The notes beneath the pieces were generated by a model. That model ran no database searches. It saw nothing but the letters and a program-made list of their open reading frames with translations, and was not told the origin of the DNA. Positions 55,165 through 64,000 of a stretch of DNA of 64,000 nucleotides are shown here, one piece after another. The DNA lies in the NCBI GenBank assembly GCA_905479995.1, contig CAJQON010000013.1, positions 112,367 to 176,366 of the forward strand. Reading direction: 5' to 3'. The position numbers and the translations under genes are program-made. This DNA comes from an uncultured Flavobacteriales bacterium. GTDB lineage: Bacteria; Bacteroidota; Bacteroidia; Flavobacteriales_E; Vicingaceae. Numbering within the stretch: the stretch's first letter is position 1; each line of letters opens with the position of its first letter.

Positions 55165-56163
55165 TTAATCTTTAATAAACGGATAGTTTGGTTCTGCATA
55201 AATTTCTTCATACATCGCTTCCGGTTCTGGAAGTGGCGATTCTTCAGCAAATTTAATGGCCGCTTCTATGTCTTTCTTAATCTTCGCATCAATAGCATCT
55301 AACTGCTTTTGAGTAGCGTATTTGTTCTTTTTTATAACGTCTAAAACCTTTCCAATTGGATCTTCCTTTTGGTATTCCGCTTCTTCGTCTTTGGTTCTAT
55401 ACTTACGTGGATCAGACATGGAATGCCCTTTAAAACGGTATGTTTCCATTTCTAATAAGTAAGGTCCTTTTCCAGCTCTACAGTGTTTTGCTGCTTTTTC
55501 AATAGCATTATGCACTGCTTCTACATCCATACCATCAACTGGTTCACCAGGAATATCATAACTTAATCCTAATTTGTATAATTCAGTTACGTTAGATGTT
55601 CATTCTACAGAAGTTCCCATCGCATATTTATTGTTCTCAATAATATAGATTACAGGAATTTTCCATGTTGCAGCTAAGTTAAAAGCTTCGTGTAAAGCTC
55701 CTTGTCTAACAGCTCCATCACCCATAGAACATAAGGTAACATAATCGTCACCTTTATATTTATCGGCAAAAGCCAAACCTGTACCTAAAGGAATTTGACC
55801 TCCAACAATACCATGACCTCCGTAAACATGTTTTTCAATATCGAACATGTGCATAGAACCACCTTTACCTTTCGATAAGCCGGTAGTTTTACCATACATC
55901 TCTGCCATAATTCGCTTAATGTCTGTTCCTCGCCCAATTGGATGAGCATGACAACGATAAGCAGTAATTAACTTATCTTCAGGTTTCGTTGCAGAAACAG
56001 ATCCTGCTACAACAGCTTCTTGTCCTATATATAAATGCAAAAATCCACCAAACTTTCGTTGAATGTATAGTTGACTTAATTTCTCTTCAAATTTTCTCAT
56101 TAAAAGCATAGATTCGTACCATTTCATGTACTGCTCTTTAGAGAATTTAGATTTTTTTGCCAT
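55165..56163 (-). pseudogene. pdhA: Pyruvate dehydrogenase E1 alpha, interrupted by an in-frame TGA
   Basis: The frame would give about 332 aa but carries TGA at 55600-55602, after YAMGTSVE and before TSNVTELYKLGLSYDIPGEP. Both sides are in the same frame, and homologs have Arg (MGTSVER) here, so one base change (CGA or AGA to TGA) explains it. The TPP motif GDGAVRQGALHEAF...IENN and the region YRFKGHSMSDPRKYRTKDE are intact. E1 alpha decarboxylates pyruvate. A true null, an error in the sequence, or recoding are possible; the rest of the gene is undamaged. Confidence 0.9.
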
Positions 56164-56187
56164 AACTCAAGTAAAAATAATAACGCA

Positions 56188-56195
56188 CAAATTTA
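56188..56195 (-). promoter_or_regulatory. -7 element of pdhA
   Basis: TAAATTTG on the minus strand matches TAnnTTTG, 24 bases before the ATG at 56163. No TTG at the usual spacing. Partial support only. Confidence 0.4.
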
Positions 56196-56213
56196 TAATA
56201 AATAATTATGAAA

Positions 56214-56699
56214 CTAAGCTTTTTTAAGGATTGTACTTCCATCAAATGCAAAAGGTAATAAATCGTTGATGCTTTTAAATTCCCAAATGGGCGAACCATT
56301 GGATTTCAAAACCACTTCAATTGATTGATTCTGAGCGTTTTCGTACTCTAACAATACTTGCCTACAGCTACCACATGGTGATAGTGGTTTTGTGCTATTT
56401 TGGTCAGTTAGGATTACAATTTTTAAGATTTTAACATCCGGAAATTGAGATTTTGCTGCAAAAGCAGCTACTCTTTCAGCACATAATCCAGAAGGATAAG
56501 CTCCATTCTCTTGATTGGTTCCTAAAACAATTTTATCGTTTTCCATTAAACACAAGGAACTTACCTTAAAATTAGAGTAAGGAGCGTATGCATTTCCTAT
56601 ATTGTTTTCAGCTTTTTTTATTAGATCAATCGTTTCTGAAGACAACTCATCTAATGAAGCGTATTCAGAAAACTCAATATTTAATGTTTTTTTAATCAT
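56214..56699 (-). CDS. cdd: Cytidine deaminase
   Basis: 161 aa. The zinc site is seen as CAERVAAFAA (Cys, catalytic Glu) and PCGSCRQVLLEY. The N-terminal PYSNFKVSSLCLM is the family substrate loop. It deaminates cytidine or deoxycytidine to uridine for pyrimidine salvage. Has its own promoter at 56762-56793. Confidence 0.95.
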   Translation of the reverse strand: MIKKTLNIEFSEYASLDELSSETIDLIKKAENNIGNAYAPYSNFKVSSLCLMENDKIVLGTNQENGAYPSGLCAERVAAFAAKSQFPDVKILKIVILTDQNSTKPLSPCGSCRQVLLEYENAQNQSIEVVLKSNGSPIWEFKSINDLLPFAFDGSTILKKA

Positions 56700-56740
56700 G
56701 CGATAACGTTTAATAGTATTATTTTTATCGTTGCATTAAA

Positions 56741-56793
56741 CCTTATAATTATAAGGAAGTCAAACATAACAAAAATATGCAGGATAAAACAAC
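56741..56793 (-). promoter_or_regulatory. Promoter of cdd with 16-base palindrome at the start site
   Basis: On the minus strand TTG (56793-56791), 21 bases, TATGTTTG (56769-56762). The perfect palindrome CCTTATAATTATAAGG (56741-56756) lies just where transcription should begin and could be an operator. Confidence 0.6.
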
Positions 56794-56836
56794 ATTCCTG
56801 AGGCAGAGAAGTTTATCGGTTATTTAAAATTATACT

Positions 56837-57217
56837 ATGAAAACATACATTATACTAATAAGTCTCTTAACCTTAGGGTTATTCTCCTGTTCTAAAGAAG
56901 AAGGGGAAGGTGGAAGATCTTCTATTACTGGAACTGTGCACATGTCGGACATTACTGGTGGAAACCAAGGTGAGTATAACGCTCCAGAGTACGATGTTTA
57001 CATTGTTTATGGTGACGAGAATACTGTTTATGATGATGACATGAAAACAAATTACGATGGAACTTTTGAGTTTAAAAACTTAAGAGAAGGAAATTATAGC
57101 ATTTACGCCTACACACTAGATGCTTCAGCAGCATCAGGTGTTACTACTGTGTTTAAAACAGCTAGCATCGGAAAAGATGAAACGGTTGATGTTGGAACAA
57201 TTGAAGTTGAAAAATAG
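56837..57217 (+). CDS. Lipoprotein with CarboxypepD_reg-like fold, polyphosphate operon
   Basis: 126 aa. Lipoprotein signal peptide with lipobox LFSC (Cys 18). The mature part (residues 29-126) is one beta-sandwich domain with SSITGTVHM and DGTFEFKNLREGNYSIYAYTLD, the pattern of carboxypeptidase regulatory/SdrD-B-like folds. Function unknown. The next gene starts at a TTG directly after its stop. Confidence 0.7.
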   Translation: MKTYIILISLLTLGLFSCSKEEGEGGRSSITGTVHMSDITGGNQGEYNAPEYDVYIVYGDENTVYDDDMKTNYDGTFEFKNLREGNYSIYAYTLDASAASGVTTVFKTASIGKDETVDVGTIEVEK

Positions 57218-57991
57218 TTGAAACAATTAGCTGACATAATTAAATTGCTTGATCCTATTTCATTAAAAGAAATGGATAGAGTAAAGTTGCAAAACAGAAC
57301 GGACACAAAGTTTGTGTTTGAAGCTGATTTGTTGCCTCAAATTTTGGACGATATAAAAGAGCAGTACTCTATTTTAGAAATTGACAATAAGCGAACCAAC
57401 AGCTACAAAACACTTTACTACGACACTAAAAACCTCCAAAGCTATTTCCAACACCACAATGGAAAAGCCAATAGAATTAAAGTAAGGTTTAGAAATTACA
57501 TTGAGTCTAACCTTAACTATTTAGAAGTTAAATTTAAAAACAACAAAGGACGAACGATTAAATCGCGCTCAAAAATTGGTCAAATAGAAACCGATCTTTC
57601 TGAAGAATCGAAGGCTTTTATTGAAGAAAACTCTTTTTATAAAGGAGATGATTTGCTACCAGTTTTATGGAATGAATTCACCAGAATTACTTTAACCCAT
57701 AAATCTAAAAACGAACGATTAACGATAGATTTAAACTTAAATTTTATCGATTATTCTTCAAAAATAGAAAACAGCATTCCCCACATTATTATTGCAGAAG
57801 TAAAACAAGAAAAAGCTTCTGTTGATTCGGATTTTATTAGAGCCATTAAAGCTTATCATATAAGAACCAGTGGAATGAGTAAGTACTGTGTTGGAACAGC
57901 ATTGCTGCATCCAACCTTAAAATCGAACACGTTTAAAGAACGTATATTAAAAATTAAAAAACTAAAAAATGTTAGAAGAGCTGTTGCTTAA
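57218..57991 (+). CDS. VTC-domain polyphosphate polymerase-like protein
   Basis: 257 aa from TTG 57218, adjacent to the preceding stop. The VTC tunnel-fold pattern is seen: LQNRTDTKFVF (phosphate-binding Arg/Lys), YKTLYYDTKNLQSY, RIKVRFRNY, LEVKFKNNKGRTIKSR and IIIAEVKQEK with the C-terminal metal-binding Glu. VTC proteins make polyphosphate from ATP at a membrane. The overlapping DUF4956 gene supports this assignment. The reaction is known for the family; activity here is inferred. Confidence 0.88.
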   Translation: MKQLADIIKLLDPISLKEMDRVKLQNRTDTKFVFEADLLPQILDDIKEQYSILEIDNKRTNSYKTLYYDTKNLQSYFQHHNGKANRIKVRFRNYIESNLNYLEVKFKNNKGRTIKSRSKIGQIETDLSEESKAFIEENSFYKGDDLLPVLWNEFTRITLTHKSKNERLTIDLNLNFIDYSSKIENSIPHIIIAEVKQEKASVDSDFIRAIKAYHIRTSGMSKYCVGTALLHPTLKSNTFKERILKIKKLKNVRRAVA

Positions 57992-58649
57992 AATACCTAT
58001 CCTTGGATCGAAATTAATTGATTACGATGATTTTTTCGAAATGCTAATTCGATTTGCCATAAACCTTTCTGTTGCTTTTGTAATTATTAGAATGATTTAT
58101 TATCCTATTCATAAAAGAAAGGATTACTTGTTTACATATTTCCTATTTAACATCCTCATCTTTTTTGTTTGTATTTTATTAAATGGCATAAAGCTAAAAA
58201 TTGGTTTTGCATTTGGTTTGTTTGCCATTTTTGGAATTCTTCGTTATCGAACAGAGCAACTTCCTATTAAGGAAATGACCTACTTGTTTATGATTATTGC
58301 CATTGCAATTGTAAATTCCTTATCCGATAAAAAAGTAAGTTTTGCTGAATTAATGCTAGTAAATGGCGGTATTATGGTAGCTACTTTTTTACTTGAAAAG
58401 GTATTCTTATTGAAGCATGAATCTAGAAAATCGATTAACTACGAGAAAATTGAAAATGTAAAACCAGAAAATTACGAAGCTCTAGTTACTGATTTAAAGG
58501 AACGAACTGGCTTAAACATTCATCGCGTTCAAATTGGTAGAATTGACTTTTTAAGAGATACGGTTAAAGTTATCATTTATTACTATGAAGAGAATCCAAG
58601 TTTAAGCCACAATGATTCCGGCACTTTTGTGAGTAACAAAAATGAATAA
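57969..58649 (+). CDS. DUF4956 membrane protein, polyphosphate system
   Basis: 226 aa; overlaps the VTC gene by 23 bases. Four transmembrane helices (around residues 27-44, 55-73, 78-90, 106-150) with FGLFAIFGILRYRTEQLPIKEMTYLF, then a cytoplasmic beta-rich domain of 75 residues. DUF4956 is commonly encoded beside VTC domains and is a candidate membrane channel or anchor for the polymerase. Confidence 0.88.
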   Translation: MLEELLLKIPILGSKLIDYDDFFEMLIRFAINLSVAFVIIRMIYYPIHKRKDYLFTYFLFNILIFFVCILLNGIKLKIGFAFGLFAIFGILRYRTEQLPIKEMTYLFMIIAIAIVNSLSDKKVSFAELMLVNGGIMVATFLLEKVFLLKHESRKSINYEKIENVKPENYEALVTDLKERTGLNIHRVQIGRIDFLRDTVKVIIYYYEENPSLSHNDSGTFVSNKNE

Positions 58650-59289
58650 ATTAACCTGTTCCATATTATTCCTTATTGGTTTTAGTTGCTTCTCCTTTGG
58701 TCAAGTAACGAATGATGCTAAGCTTTGGACTGCCATAGAGGTAAGTAAAAAAGTGGAAGACTTTACATTTTCACTAAGTCATGAAACAAGATTTGATGAA
58801 AATTTTTCTCACATAGATAAAGATTTTTTGGAATTAGGCGCAGCTTATAAAATTTCCAAGCGATTCGCTGCAAGTGCAAACTTCAGGCTTGGAAGAGACA
58901 ATGATTATGAATCGCGGTCTTATGATTTAAAAAACCGTATAGACATTGGTTTAGCCTACAAGCATAAACTTAAAAAGTTTAAATTTTCTTATAGAATAAA
59001 ATACCAAAAAGCTTTTGCTAACTCAACTGAAAACAATACTGATGTGCTTCGAAATAAATTTTCTTTAGCTTATAAAATCAAGAAATTTAAACCTTTTGCT
59101 GCTTATGAGTTTTTCTATCAATTTAATGATCAGCAAATTATTAATAGAACAAGATTATCCATAGGAACGAAGTATAGCATCAATAAAAAGAATACAATAA
59201 AATTGTTTTACACTTCCGAAAACAAGTTTAACACTTCTAATCTCAAACACAATTACATTTGGGGTATTGGTTATGCATTAAAGCTCTAA
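58642..59289 (+). CDS. DUF2490 outer-membrane protein
   Basis: 215 aa; overlaps the DUF4956 gene by eight bases. Signal peptide ending FSFGQ. Strands such as DAKLWTAIEVSKKVEDFTFSLSHETRFD and the RIDIGLAYKHKLKKFKFSYRIKYQ repeats follow the DUF2490 pattern of a small beta-barrel. The last gene of the four-gene polyphosphate cluster. Lipid or polymer export role is speculative. Confidence 0.82.
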   Translation: MNKLTCSILFLIGFSCFSFGQVTNDAKLWTAIEVSKKVEDFTFSLSHETRFDENFSHIDKDFLELGAAYKISKRFAASANFRLGRDNDYESRSYDLKNRIDIGLAYKHKLKKFKFSYRIKYQKAFANSTENNTDVLRNKFSLAYKIKKFKPFAAYEFFYQFNDQQIINRTRLSIGTKYSINKKNTIKLFYTSENKFNTSNLKHNYIWGIGYALKL

Positions 59290-59322
59290 TAATTTCTTTT
59301 ACTACTTTTTATAAAAAGCCAA

Positions 59323-59351
59323 TTGGGGCTGAAGTATAATTAATATATTTG
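59323..59351 (+). promoter_or_regulatory. Promoter of the PASTA-T9SS-rluD operon
   Basis: TTG (59323-59325), 18 bases, TATATTTG (59344-59351). Predicted start is about 20 bases upstream of the ATG at 59378. Confidence 0.7.
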
Positions 59352-59377
59352 CTACTGAGTAATTTTAAGATTTGAGC

Positions 59378-60187
59378 ATGTTTAAATTCTTACGTAGTAA
59401 AGCTTTTCTAATTAATTTTGGCCTATCACTAATACTGTTAGTCTTATTGGTTTGGGGAATTTTTAGCTACATAAATAGCTACACCAACCATGGTGAAACA
59501 ATTAGCGTTCCTAATATGGAAGGTTTATCCTTAACGGAAGTTGAAATACTTTTAGAGGAAAAAAAATTACGCTACTCTATTTTAGATTCCATTTTTATAG
59601 AAAAAGCTGAAAAAGGAGTTGTACTAGAACAAAATCCATTGGCAGATGAGCTAGTAAAGGAAAATAGAACCATTTACATTACTATTTCAAAGGTTATAGC
59701 GCCCAAAATAAAGATGCCTGATGTTACATCTATGTCACAACGATTGGCATTTGCTAAGTTAGAAAGTTATGGATTAAAGGTAAGACCAAAATATATTCCA
59801 TCAAACTGCGTTAACTGTGTAATTATGCAATCCATTAACGGAAAAGAAATAAAAGCAGGTCAACCAATCAACTTAGGCTCAACCATTACCTTAACTATTG
59901 GAAGTGGATCTAATGGAGCACAAGTACTGGTTCCTTACTTAATAGGTTTAACTCGAGATGAAGCGATTACTCAACTAATGGAATCTGCTTTAGGAGAAGG
60001 TTTTAGTGATTATAGCGATTGTATTTTCACTTCGGATGAAGATTCAATTAATGCTAAAATATACCGACAATCACCTATTAGAAGTAAAGCAAACCCTATT
60101 GGTGTAGGAAGTCCTGTTGACATGTATTTCACAACGGATACTACTAGAATTAATAGTGATCCGGTAAAAGACACCATTCCAGAATAA
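59378..60187 (+). CDS. Membrane-anchored PASTA-domain protein
   Basis: 269 aa from ATG 59378. A transmembrane helix (LINFGLSLILLVLLVWGIFSY) is followed by three PASTA domains (ISVPNMEGLSLTEVEILLEE, IKMPDVTSMSQRLAFAKLES, VLVPYLIGLTRDEAITQLM). PASTA domains bind peptidoglycan precursors or muropeptides, so this is a possible cell-wall sensor, though no kinase is attached. First gene of an operon with a T9SS protein and rluD. Confidence 0.9.
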   Translation: MFKFLRSKAFLINFGLSLILLVLLVWGIFSYINSYTNHGETISVPNMEGLSLTEVEILLEEKKLRYSILDSIFIEKAEKGVVLEQNPLADELVKENRTIYITISKVIAPKIKMPDVTSMSQRLAFAKLESYGLKVRPKYIPSNCVNCVIMQSINGKEIKAGQPINLGSTITLTIGSGSNGAQVLVPYLIGLTRDEAITQLMESALGEGFSDYSDCIFTSDEDSINAKIYRQSPIRSKANPIGVGSPVDMYFTTDTTRINSDPVKDTIPE

Positions 60188-60189
60188 GT

Positions 60190-62067
60190 ATGTATAGACT
60201 ACTTTACATATCCATCATTTTAATTTTAACTACTAGTTTAGGATTTGCTCAGGGCGATACTTTATTAGAGCTCGGAATAAACAATAAATTAAAGTCTTTT
60301 TACAATACTGAAACTTCAGGATCAAACTCTTACTACAAAAGCAGACCCCAAAATAAAGCCTTACTTACACTTCCTTTTATTGACGATTTTTCGCAACAAC
60401 ATTTATATCCTAACCAAAGCCTTTGGCAAGACATTAATGTCCACGTAAATTCAAGTTTTGCTGACAATCCGGTTACTTATGGCGTTGCAACTTTTGACGG
60501 TTTAGATTCTACAGGTACGCCTTATGATTTTGCTAATCCTACATCATATGGACCAGCCGACACACTTACCTCTATGCCAATTGACGTAACAACTGTATTG
60601 GATAGTTTATTTTTAAGCTTTTATTACCAACCGCAAGGATTGGGAAATAAACCAGAGACAAAAGACAGCTTGAGGTTAGAATTTTTTAGAAAGAGAGATA
60701 GCAGTTGGGTAAGAGTTTGGGGAACACCCGGCATGCCGAACCAACCCTTTGAGTTAGCCATGTTAGCAGTTGACACATCATTCCAAAACGATGAATTCCA
60801 ATTTAGGTTTATAAACTGGGCCACCTTATCTGGCAATGTTGACCATTGGAACTTAGACTATGTTTATTTAGATGAATCCAGAAATTATTTAGATACTGCA
60901 TTAAACGATGTTTCGTTTGTTACAGATAATTTTAACATGTTGGATGAATTTAGTGCAATGCCTTGGTCGCATTACATTACCGATTCTTTAAACTTTATGG
61001 CTCCAGCCATGGATGTTATTTATAAAAACAACCACAATGCAACTTATCCCGTTTTTTATAAATATGAAGTGATTGACAATGGTGGTGCTGGATCAATTAT
61101 CGAAACCTATCCTGCAACAACTTCATCTAAAAACGTTGCTCCATATAGTGTATTAATTGAGCCTCAAGCGGTTTACGACATTAACCCAACTTTTATAAAT
61201 GACTTTTACTTTCCTCCTAATTCTAATCAAACAGAAGTTTTTCAAATAAAAAATTATTTTGACTTAAATTCCATTAGCGATGATCATGTTAAAAATGACA
61301 CCGTTTATTCCTATCAACTATTTGGTTCATACTATGCTTATGACGATGGAAGTGCAGAATTAGGCTATGGAGTTCAAGGAATTGGCTCTAAATTGGCTCA
61401 TGAGTTTGACATTAAAAAGGCAGATACTTTAACCAACTTTCAAATTTACTTTAGCCCAATAATGAATAACCTTAGTGCTCAATCTTTCCGATTAAAAGTT
61501 TGGAGCAGTATTAGTCCAGATGTAGAAATTTATTCTCAACCAGTAACACAATTTACTGGACCGATTTATTCTAATAAAGATGAATTTTTAAACTATCCCT
61601 TAGATGTTCCCTTATACCTAACACCTGGGACTTATTACATTGGTTGGGAAAAAATTACGGAAGAGTTTTTAAATGTAGGATGGGATGCCAACAATGACAA
61701 TAGTAGTAAAGTGCATTTTAATGCTGTAGGCGTATGGGAAACTGCAAATTTTCCAGGATCTTTAATGCTCCGTCCTGTTTTTGGTAATTATCCTGATCCA
61801 ATTTCGAGTATTGATGAAGTTATCAAAGACATTAACATAACTGTTTACCCAAACCCTGCAAATTCGACAATTTATTTTGACATTGATAATAACGATAGTT
61901 ATACAATTAAATTGATCGATCTAAACGGAAAAACGCTACTTTTTGAATCTTCCAACATTACTAATTCATTGAACGTTTCAATGATTTCTAGCGGGATTTA
62001 TTTCATGCGTTTTACCAACAATACAAATCAACAAAGCACCTTTAAGAAGGTCGTTATTTCTAAATAG
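60190..62067 (+). CDS. Secreted protein with T9SS type A sorting domain
   Basis: 625 aa. Signal peptide ending GFAQ. The middle has beta-sandwich domains (PYDFANPTSYGPADTL; the LSLFYYQPQGLGN region; SAELGYGVQGIGSKLAHEF). The C-terminus is a type A sorting signal (ISSIDEVIKDINITVYPNPANSTIYFDI...SGIYFMRFTNN). Begins two bases after the PASTA gene and ends two bases before rluD, an order repeated in Bacteroidetes. Function unknown. Confidence 0.87.
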   Translation: MYRLLYISIILILTTSLGFAQGDTLLELGINNKLKSFYNTETSGSNSYYKSRPQNKALLTLPFIDDFSQQHLYPNQSLWQDINVHVNSSFADNPVTYGVATFDGLDSTGTPYDFANPTSYGPADTLTSMPIDVTTVLDSLFLSFYYQPQGLGNKPETKDSLRLEFFRKRDSSWVRVWGTPGMPNQPFELAMLAVDTSFQNDEFQFRFINWATLSGNVDHWNLDYVYLDESRNYLDTALNDVSFVTDNFNMLDEFSAMPWSHYITDSLNFMAPAMDVIYKNNHNATYPVFYKYEVIDNGGAGSIIETYPATTSSKNVAPYSVLIEPQAVYDINPTFINDFYFPPNSNQTEVFQIKNYFDLNSISDDHVKNDTVYSYQLFGSYYAYDDGSAELGYGVQGIGSKLAHEFDIKKADTLTNFQIYFSPIMNNLSAQSFRLKVWSSISPDVEIYSQPVTQFTGPIYSNKDEFLNYPLDVPLYLTPGTYYIGWEKITEEFLNVGWDANNDNSSKVHFNAVGVWETANFPGSLMLRPVFGNYPDPISSIDEVIKDINITVYPNPANSTIYFDIDNNDSYTIKLIDLNGKTLLFESSNITNSLNVSMISSGIYFMRFTNNTNQQSTFKKVVISK

Positions 62068-62069
62068 TT

Positions 62070-63086
62070 TTGGCAGAAGAAAACGAAGAAAATCAAGAAC
62101 TTTTTGAACATTATAATTTTACAGCCGATAAAGGGCAAGAGCTTTTGCGTGTAGATAAATTTTTAATGGATAGAATTCCAAACTCTACCAGAAACAAGCT
62201 CCAACAAGCAATTTCTGACGGAAATGTTTTGGTAAATAAGGAGAATGTAAAAGCAAGTTACAAAGTAAAACCATTAGACAAAATTACGGTTGAACTAAGC
62301 TATCCTCCTACCGAAATTGAATTAATAGCCGAAGACATTCCACTTAATATTTTGTATGAAGATGATGATGTTGTTGTACTAAACAAACAAGCTGGATTAG
62401 TTGTTCACCCAGGTTATGGAAATCATAGTGGTACTTTAGTAAATGGATTAATTTATCATTTTGAAAACCTCCCGAATAGTGACAAAAATGATAGGCCAGG
62501 TTTAGTACATCGTTTGGATAAGAATACTACAGGAATTATGGTTATTGCTAAAACGGATCAAGCATTAACCCATTTAGGTAAGCAATTTTTTGACAGAACG
62601 ACCGAAAGACGTTACCATGCCTTAGTTTGGGGAGATGTAAAAGAAGAAGAAGGAACTGTAACCGGTAATGTTGGTAGAAGTTTAAAAGATAGAAAAATAA
62701 TGCAAGTTTTTCCTGAAGCAGAATATGGAAAACATGCCGTTACCCACTACAAAGTGTTAGAAAGATTTGGATATGTAACACTAGTTGAATGTAAACTTGA
62801 AACTGGCCGTACGCATCAAATTCGTGTGCACATGAAGCACATTGGACACCCACTTTTTAATGATTTTGAATATGGTGGAGATAGAATTTTAAAAGGAACC
62901 TCTTTTACAAAATATAAACAATTCATTACCAATTGCTTCGGCATATTACCTCGGCAAGCGCTACATGCAAAATCTTTAGGATTTGAACACCCAAAAACAG
63001 GAAAACGACTTCAGTTTGAATCGGATTTGCCTGAAGACATGCAAAGCGTACTCAAAAAATGGGAAGTATATCTGGCAAACAGATAA
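62070..63086 (+). CDS. RluD-type 23S rRNA pseudouridine synthase
   Basis: 338 aa from TTG 62070, two bases after the preceding stop. An S4 RNA-binding domain (RVDKFLMDRIPNSTRNKLQQAISDGNVLVN) precedes the RluA/RluD catalytic domain, with GLVHRLDKNTTGIMV holding the catalytic Asp. The signature LETGRTHQIRVHMKHIGHPLFND follows. It makes pseudouridines in the helix 69 region of 23S rRNA; the target is inferred. Confidence 0.93.
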   Translation: MAEENEENQELFEHYNFTADKGQELLRVDKFLMDRIPNSTRNKLQQAISDGNVLVNKENVKASYKVKPLDKITVELSYPPTEIELIAEDIPLNILYEDDDVVVLNKQAGLVVHPGYGNHSGTLVNGLIYHFENLPNSDKNDRPGLVHRLDKNTTGIMVIAKTDQALTHLGKQFFDRTTERRYHALVWGDVKEEEGTVTGNVGRSLKDRKIMQVFPEAEYGKHAVTHYKVLERFGYVTLVECKLETGRTHQIRVHMKHIGHPLFNDFEYGGDRILKGTSFTKYKQFITNCFGILPRQALHAKSLGFEHPKTGKRLQFESDLPEDMQSVLKKWEVYLANR

Positions 63087-63244
63087 CATTATAGACACTA
63101 AAGCAACACTCATGCAACCTATTAAGGTGTTCATCGATTTCTATTGTATTCTTCGATTCTAATTACTTATTTTTATAGTTACTTACTATCAATAATAATC
63201 TGCAACTTATATCCCATACATTACTTATTGTTTGTACGAATTGA

Positions 63245-64000
63245 ATGAAACATACTACTAAATATCTAGTCTTATTACTTATTTCACTTGGATCTTTAAA
63301 CGGAATTCAGGCGCAGGGAACAATAAAAACGGTAACATCAGGCGATTGGGATGATCCTAACACTTGGGATTGTAATTGTGTTCCCCCGAATAATTCTGGA
63401 GTTAGAATAAAAAACAACCATATAGTAACTTTAACAACAAATGAAACTATAGGTAACTTAATCATAGCCAAATTCGGAACATTAGATCTATCCACTAACA
63501 GTTGGCAGCTTAGAGTTAAAAGGGATTTTACCAACAACGGAACATTTATTTCTAGTAAAGGTAAAGTAAAGCTTGTTGGAAATCAAGTACAGAATATAAA
63601 CGGAACAGCCGAAACCAACTTTTTTAATTTACACATCAATAATACTTCTGGTGTTGTTATATCCAATAGTAATGTTAGTGTAGAACGGTCACTCTATATT
63701 CAATCAGGTTGTTTAACTACCGGAAACAGAGTTACTCTTCTATCTAATGCTGTGCGTACGGCAAGAATTCCGGAATTAGTTACTGGAACTTGCATTATTG
63801 GTGATATTACCATGGAACGATACATAGATGCTGGTGCAACTGATTGGAGGTTTTTAACTCCAGCAGTTTCTGGTGCTACTTTAGCCGATTTTAATGATGA
63901 TTTTATTACCAGTGGGTATACTGGTTCTCTTTACCCAACATGGCCTACAGCAGCTAGCCCTTGGCCTTCTATTTATTATTATGATGAAACTCAACCTGGC
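63245..64000 (+). CDS. Secreted protein, 3' end beyond the window
   Basis: At least 252 codons, running off the end. Signal peptide ending GIQAQ. The mature part starts TVTSGDWDDPNTWDCNCVPP, which is the repeated first motif of large Bacteroidetes surface proteins with G8-like and beta-helix stretches (VTLTTNETIGNLII). A T9SS sorting domain would be expected downstream but is not visible. Confidence 0.8.
   Translation, partial: MKHTTKYLVLLLISLGSLNGIQAQGTIKTVTSGDWDDPNTWDCNCVPPNNSGVRIKNNHIVTLTTNETIGNLIIAKFGTLDLSTNSWQLRVKRDFTNNGTFISSKGKVKLVGNQVQNINGTAETNFFNLHINNTSGVVISNSNVSVERSLYIQSGCLTTGNRVTLLSNAVRTARIPELVTGTCIIGDITMERYIDAGATDWRFLTPAVSGATLADFNDDFITSGYTGSLYPTWPTAASPWPSIYYYDETQPG

Noticed and set aside
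55600..55602. Selenocysteine or recoding explanation for the pdhA TGA
   Set aside because: The homologous residue is Arg, not Cys; no selenocysteine element or frameshift is visible, and TGA is a normal stop elsewhere. Kept only as a nonsense change or sequence error.
1..64000. CRISPR arrays, tRNA, rRNA, prophage, toxin-antitoxin or restriction systems
   Set aside because: No regular spaced repeats, no cloverleaf-like sequence and no phage structural or restriction gene was seen by reading. A tRNA or small RNA could still be missed without a scan.

Overview
The window is about 64 kb of low-GC chromosome from a member of the Bacteroidota, most likely Flavobacteriales. The evidence is type IX secretion (T9SS) sorting domains of types A and B, a PorP/SprF-like protein, TonB-dependent receptors beside DUF4249, a ParC/ParE pair of flavobacterial type, a split transketolase, and promoters of the Bacteroidetes form TTG-N17-23-TAnnTTTG. 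No rRNA, tRNA, CRISPR array, phage or classical insertion sequence was seen. Gene density is high, and only two gene-free stretches exceed 300 bases (31970-32438 and 53107-53537).

Layout. 1-10.9 kb: Nudix hydrolase, GT39-like membrane protein, pdxH, YqgE, class IV aminotransferase, GmhB-like phosphatase, rhomboid protease, parC-parE. 11-14.4 kb: XRE/S24 repressor and priA. 14.4-19 kb: an ECF sigma factor, a membrane-anchored SUMF1-fold protein, a PorP/SprF-like protein and a MuiA-like protein, with one promoter-like element repeated in front of sigma and porP. 19-24.8 kb: DUF4249 lipoprotein and two TonB-type barrel proteins. 24.9-31.2 kb: VanW-glycosyltransferase fusion, VOC protein, M28 peptidase, ABC exporter, M23 peptidase. 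31.2-37 kb: phenylalanine hydroxylase phhA with a candidate tyrosine attenuator, two DUF1508 genes, phhB, and a GH3/beta-lactamase fusion. 37.2-42.1 kb: split transketolase with a von Willebrand A gene between its halves, then an rRNA methyltransferase. 42.2-53.1 kb: large T9SS substrates, a DEAD-box helicase, and recG carrying an in-frame DUF559 endonuclease domain. 53.5-56.7 kb: pyruvate dehydrogenase E2 and E1-alpha (E1-alpha has an in-frame TGA) and cytidine deaminase. 56.8-59.3 kb: a polyphosphate-polymerase (VTC/DUF4956/DUF2490) operon. 59.4-64 kb: PASTA protein, T9SS substrate, RluD-type pseudouridine synthase, and a secreted protein cut by the window end.

Two observations stand out. 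First, phhA is preceded on its own strand by a consensus promoter, a 15-codon leader ORF with four consecutive Tyr codons, an antiterminator-capable segment that begins at the leader stop codon, and a GC-rich palindrome followed by a U-run. This is the complete architecture of ribosome-mediated attenuation, and phenylalanine hydroxylase makes tyrosine. Second, recG carries a 447-nt in-frame insert that encodes a complete-looking DUF559 nuclease domain. The insert is bounded by inverted REP-like hairpins and lies between two helicase motifs, which suggests a mobile element that can enter essential coding sequence without breaking it.
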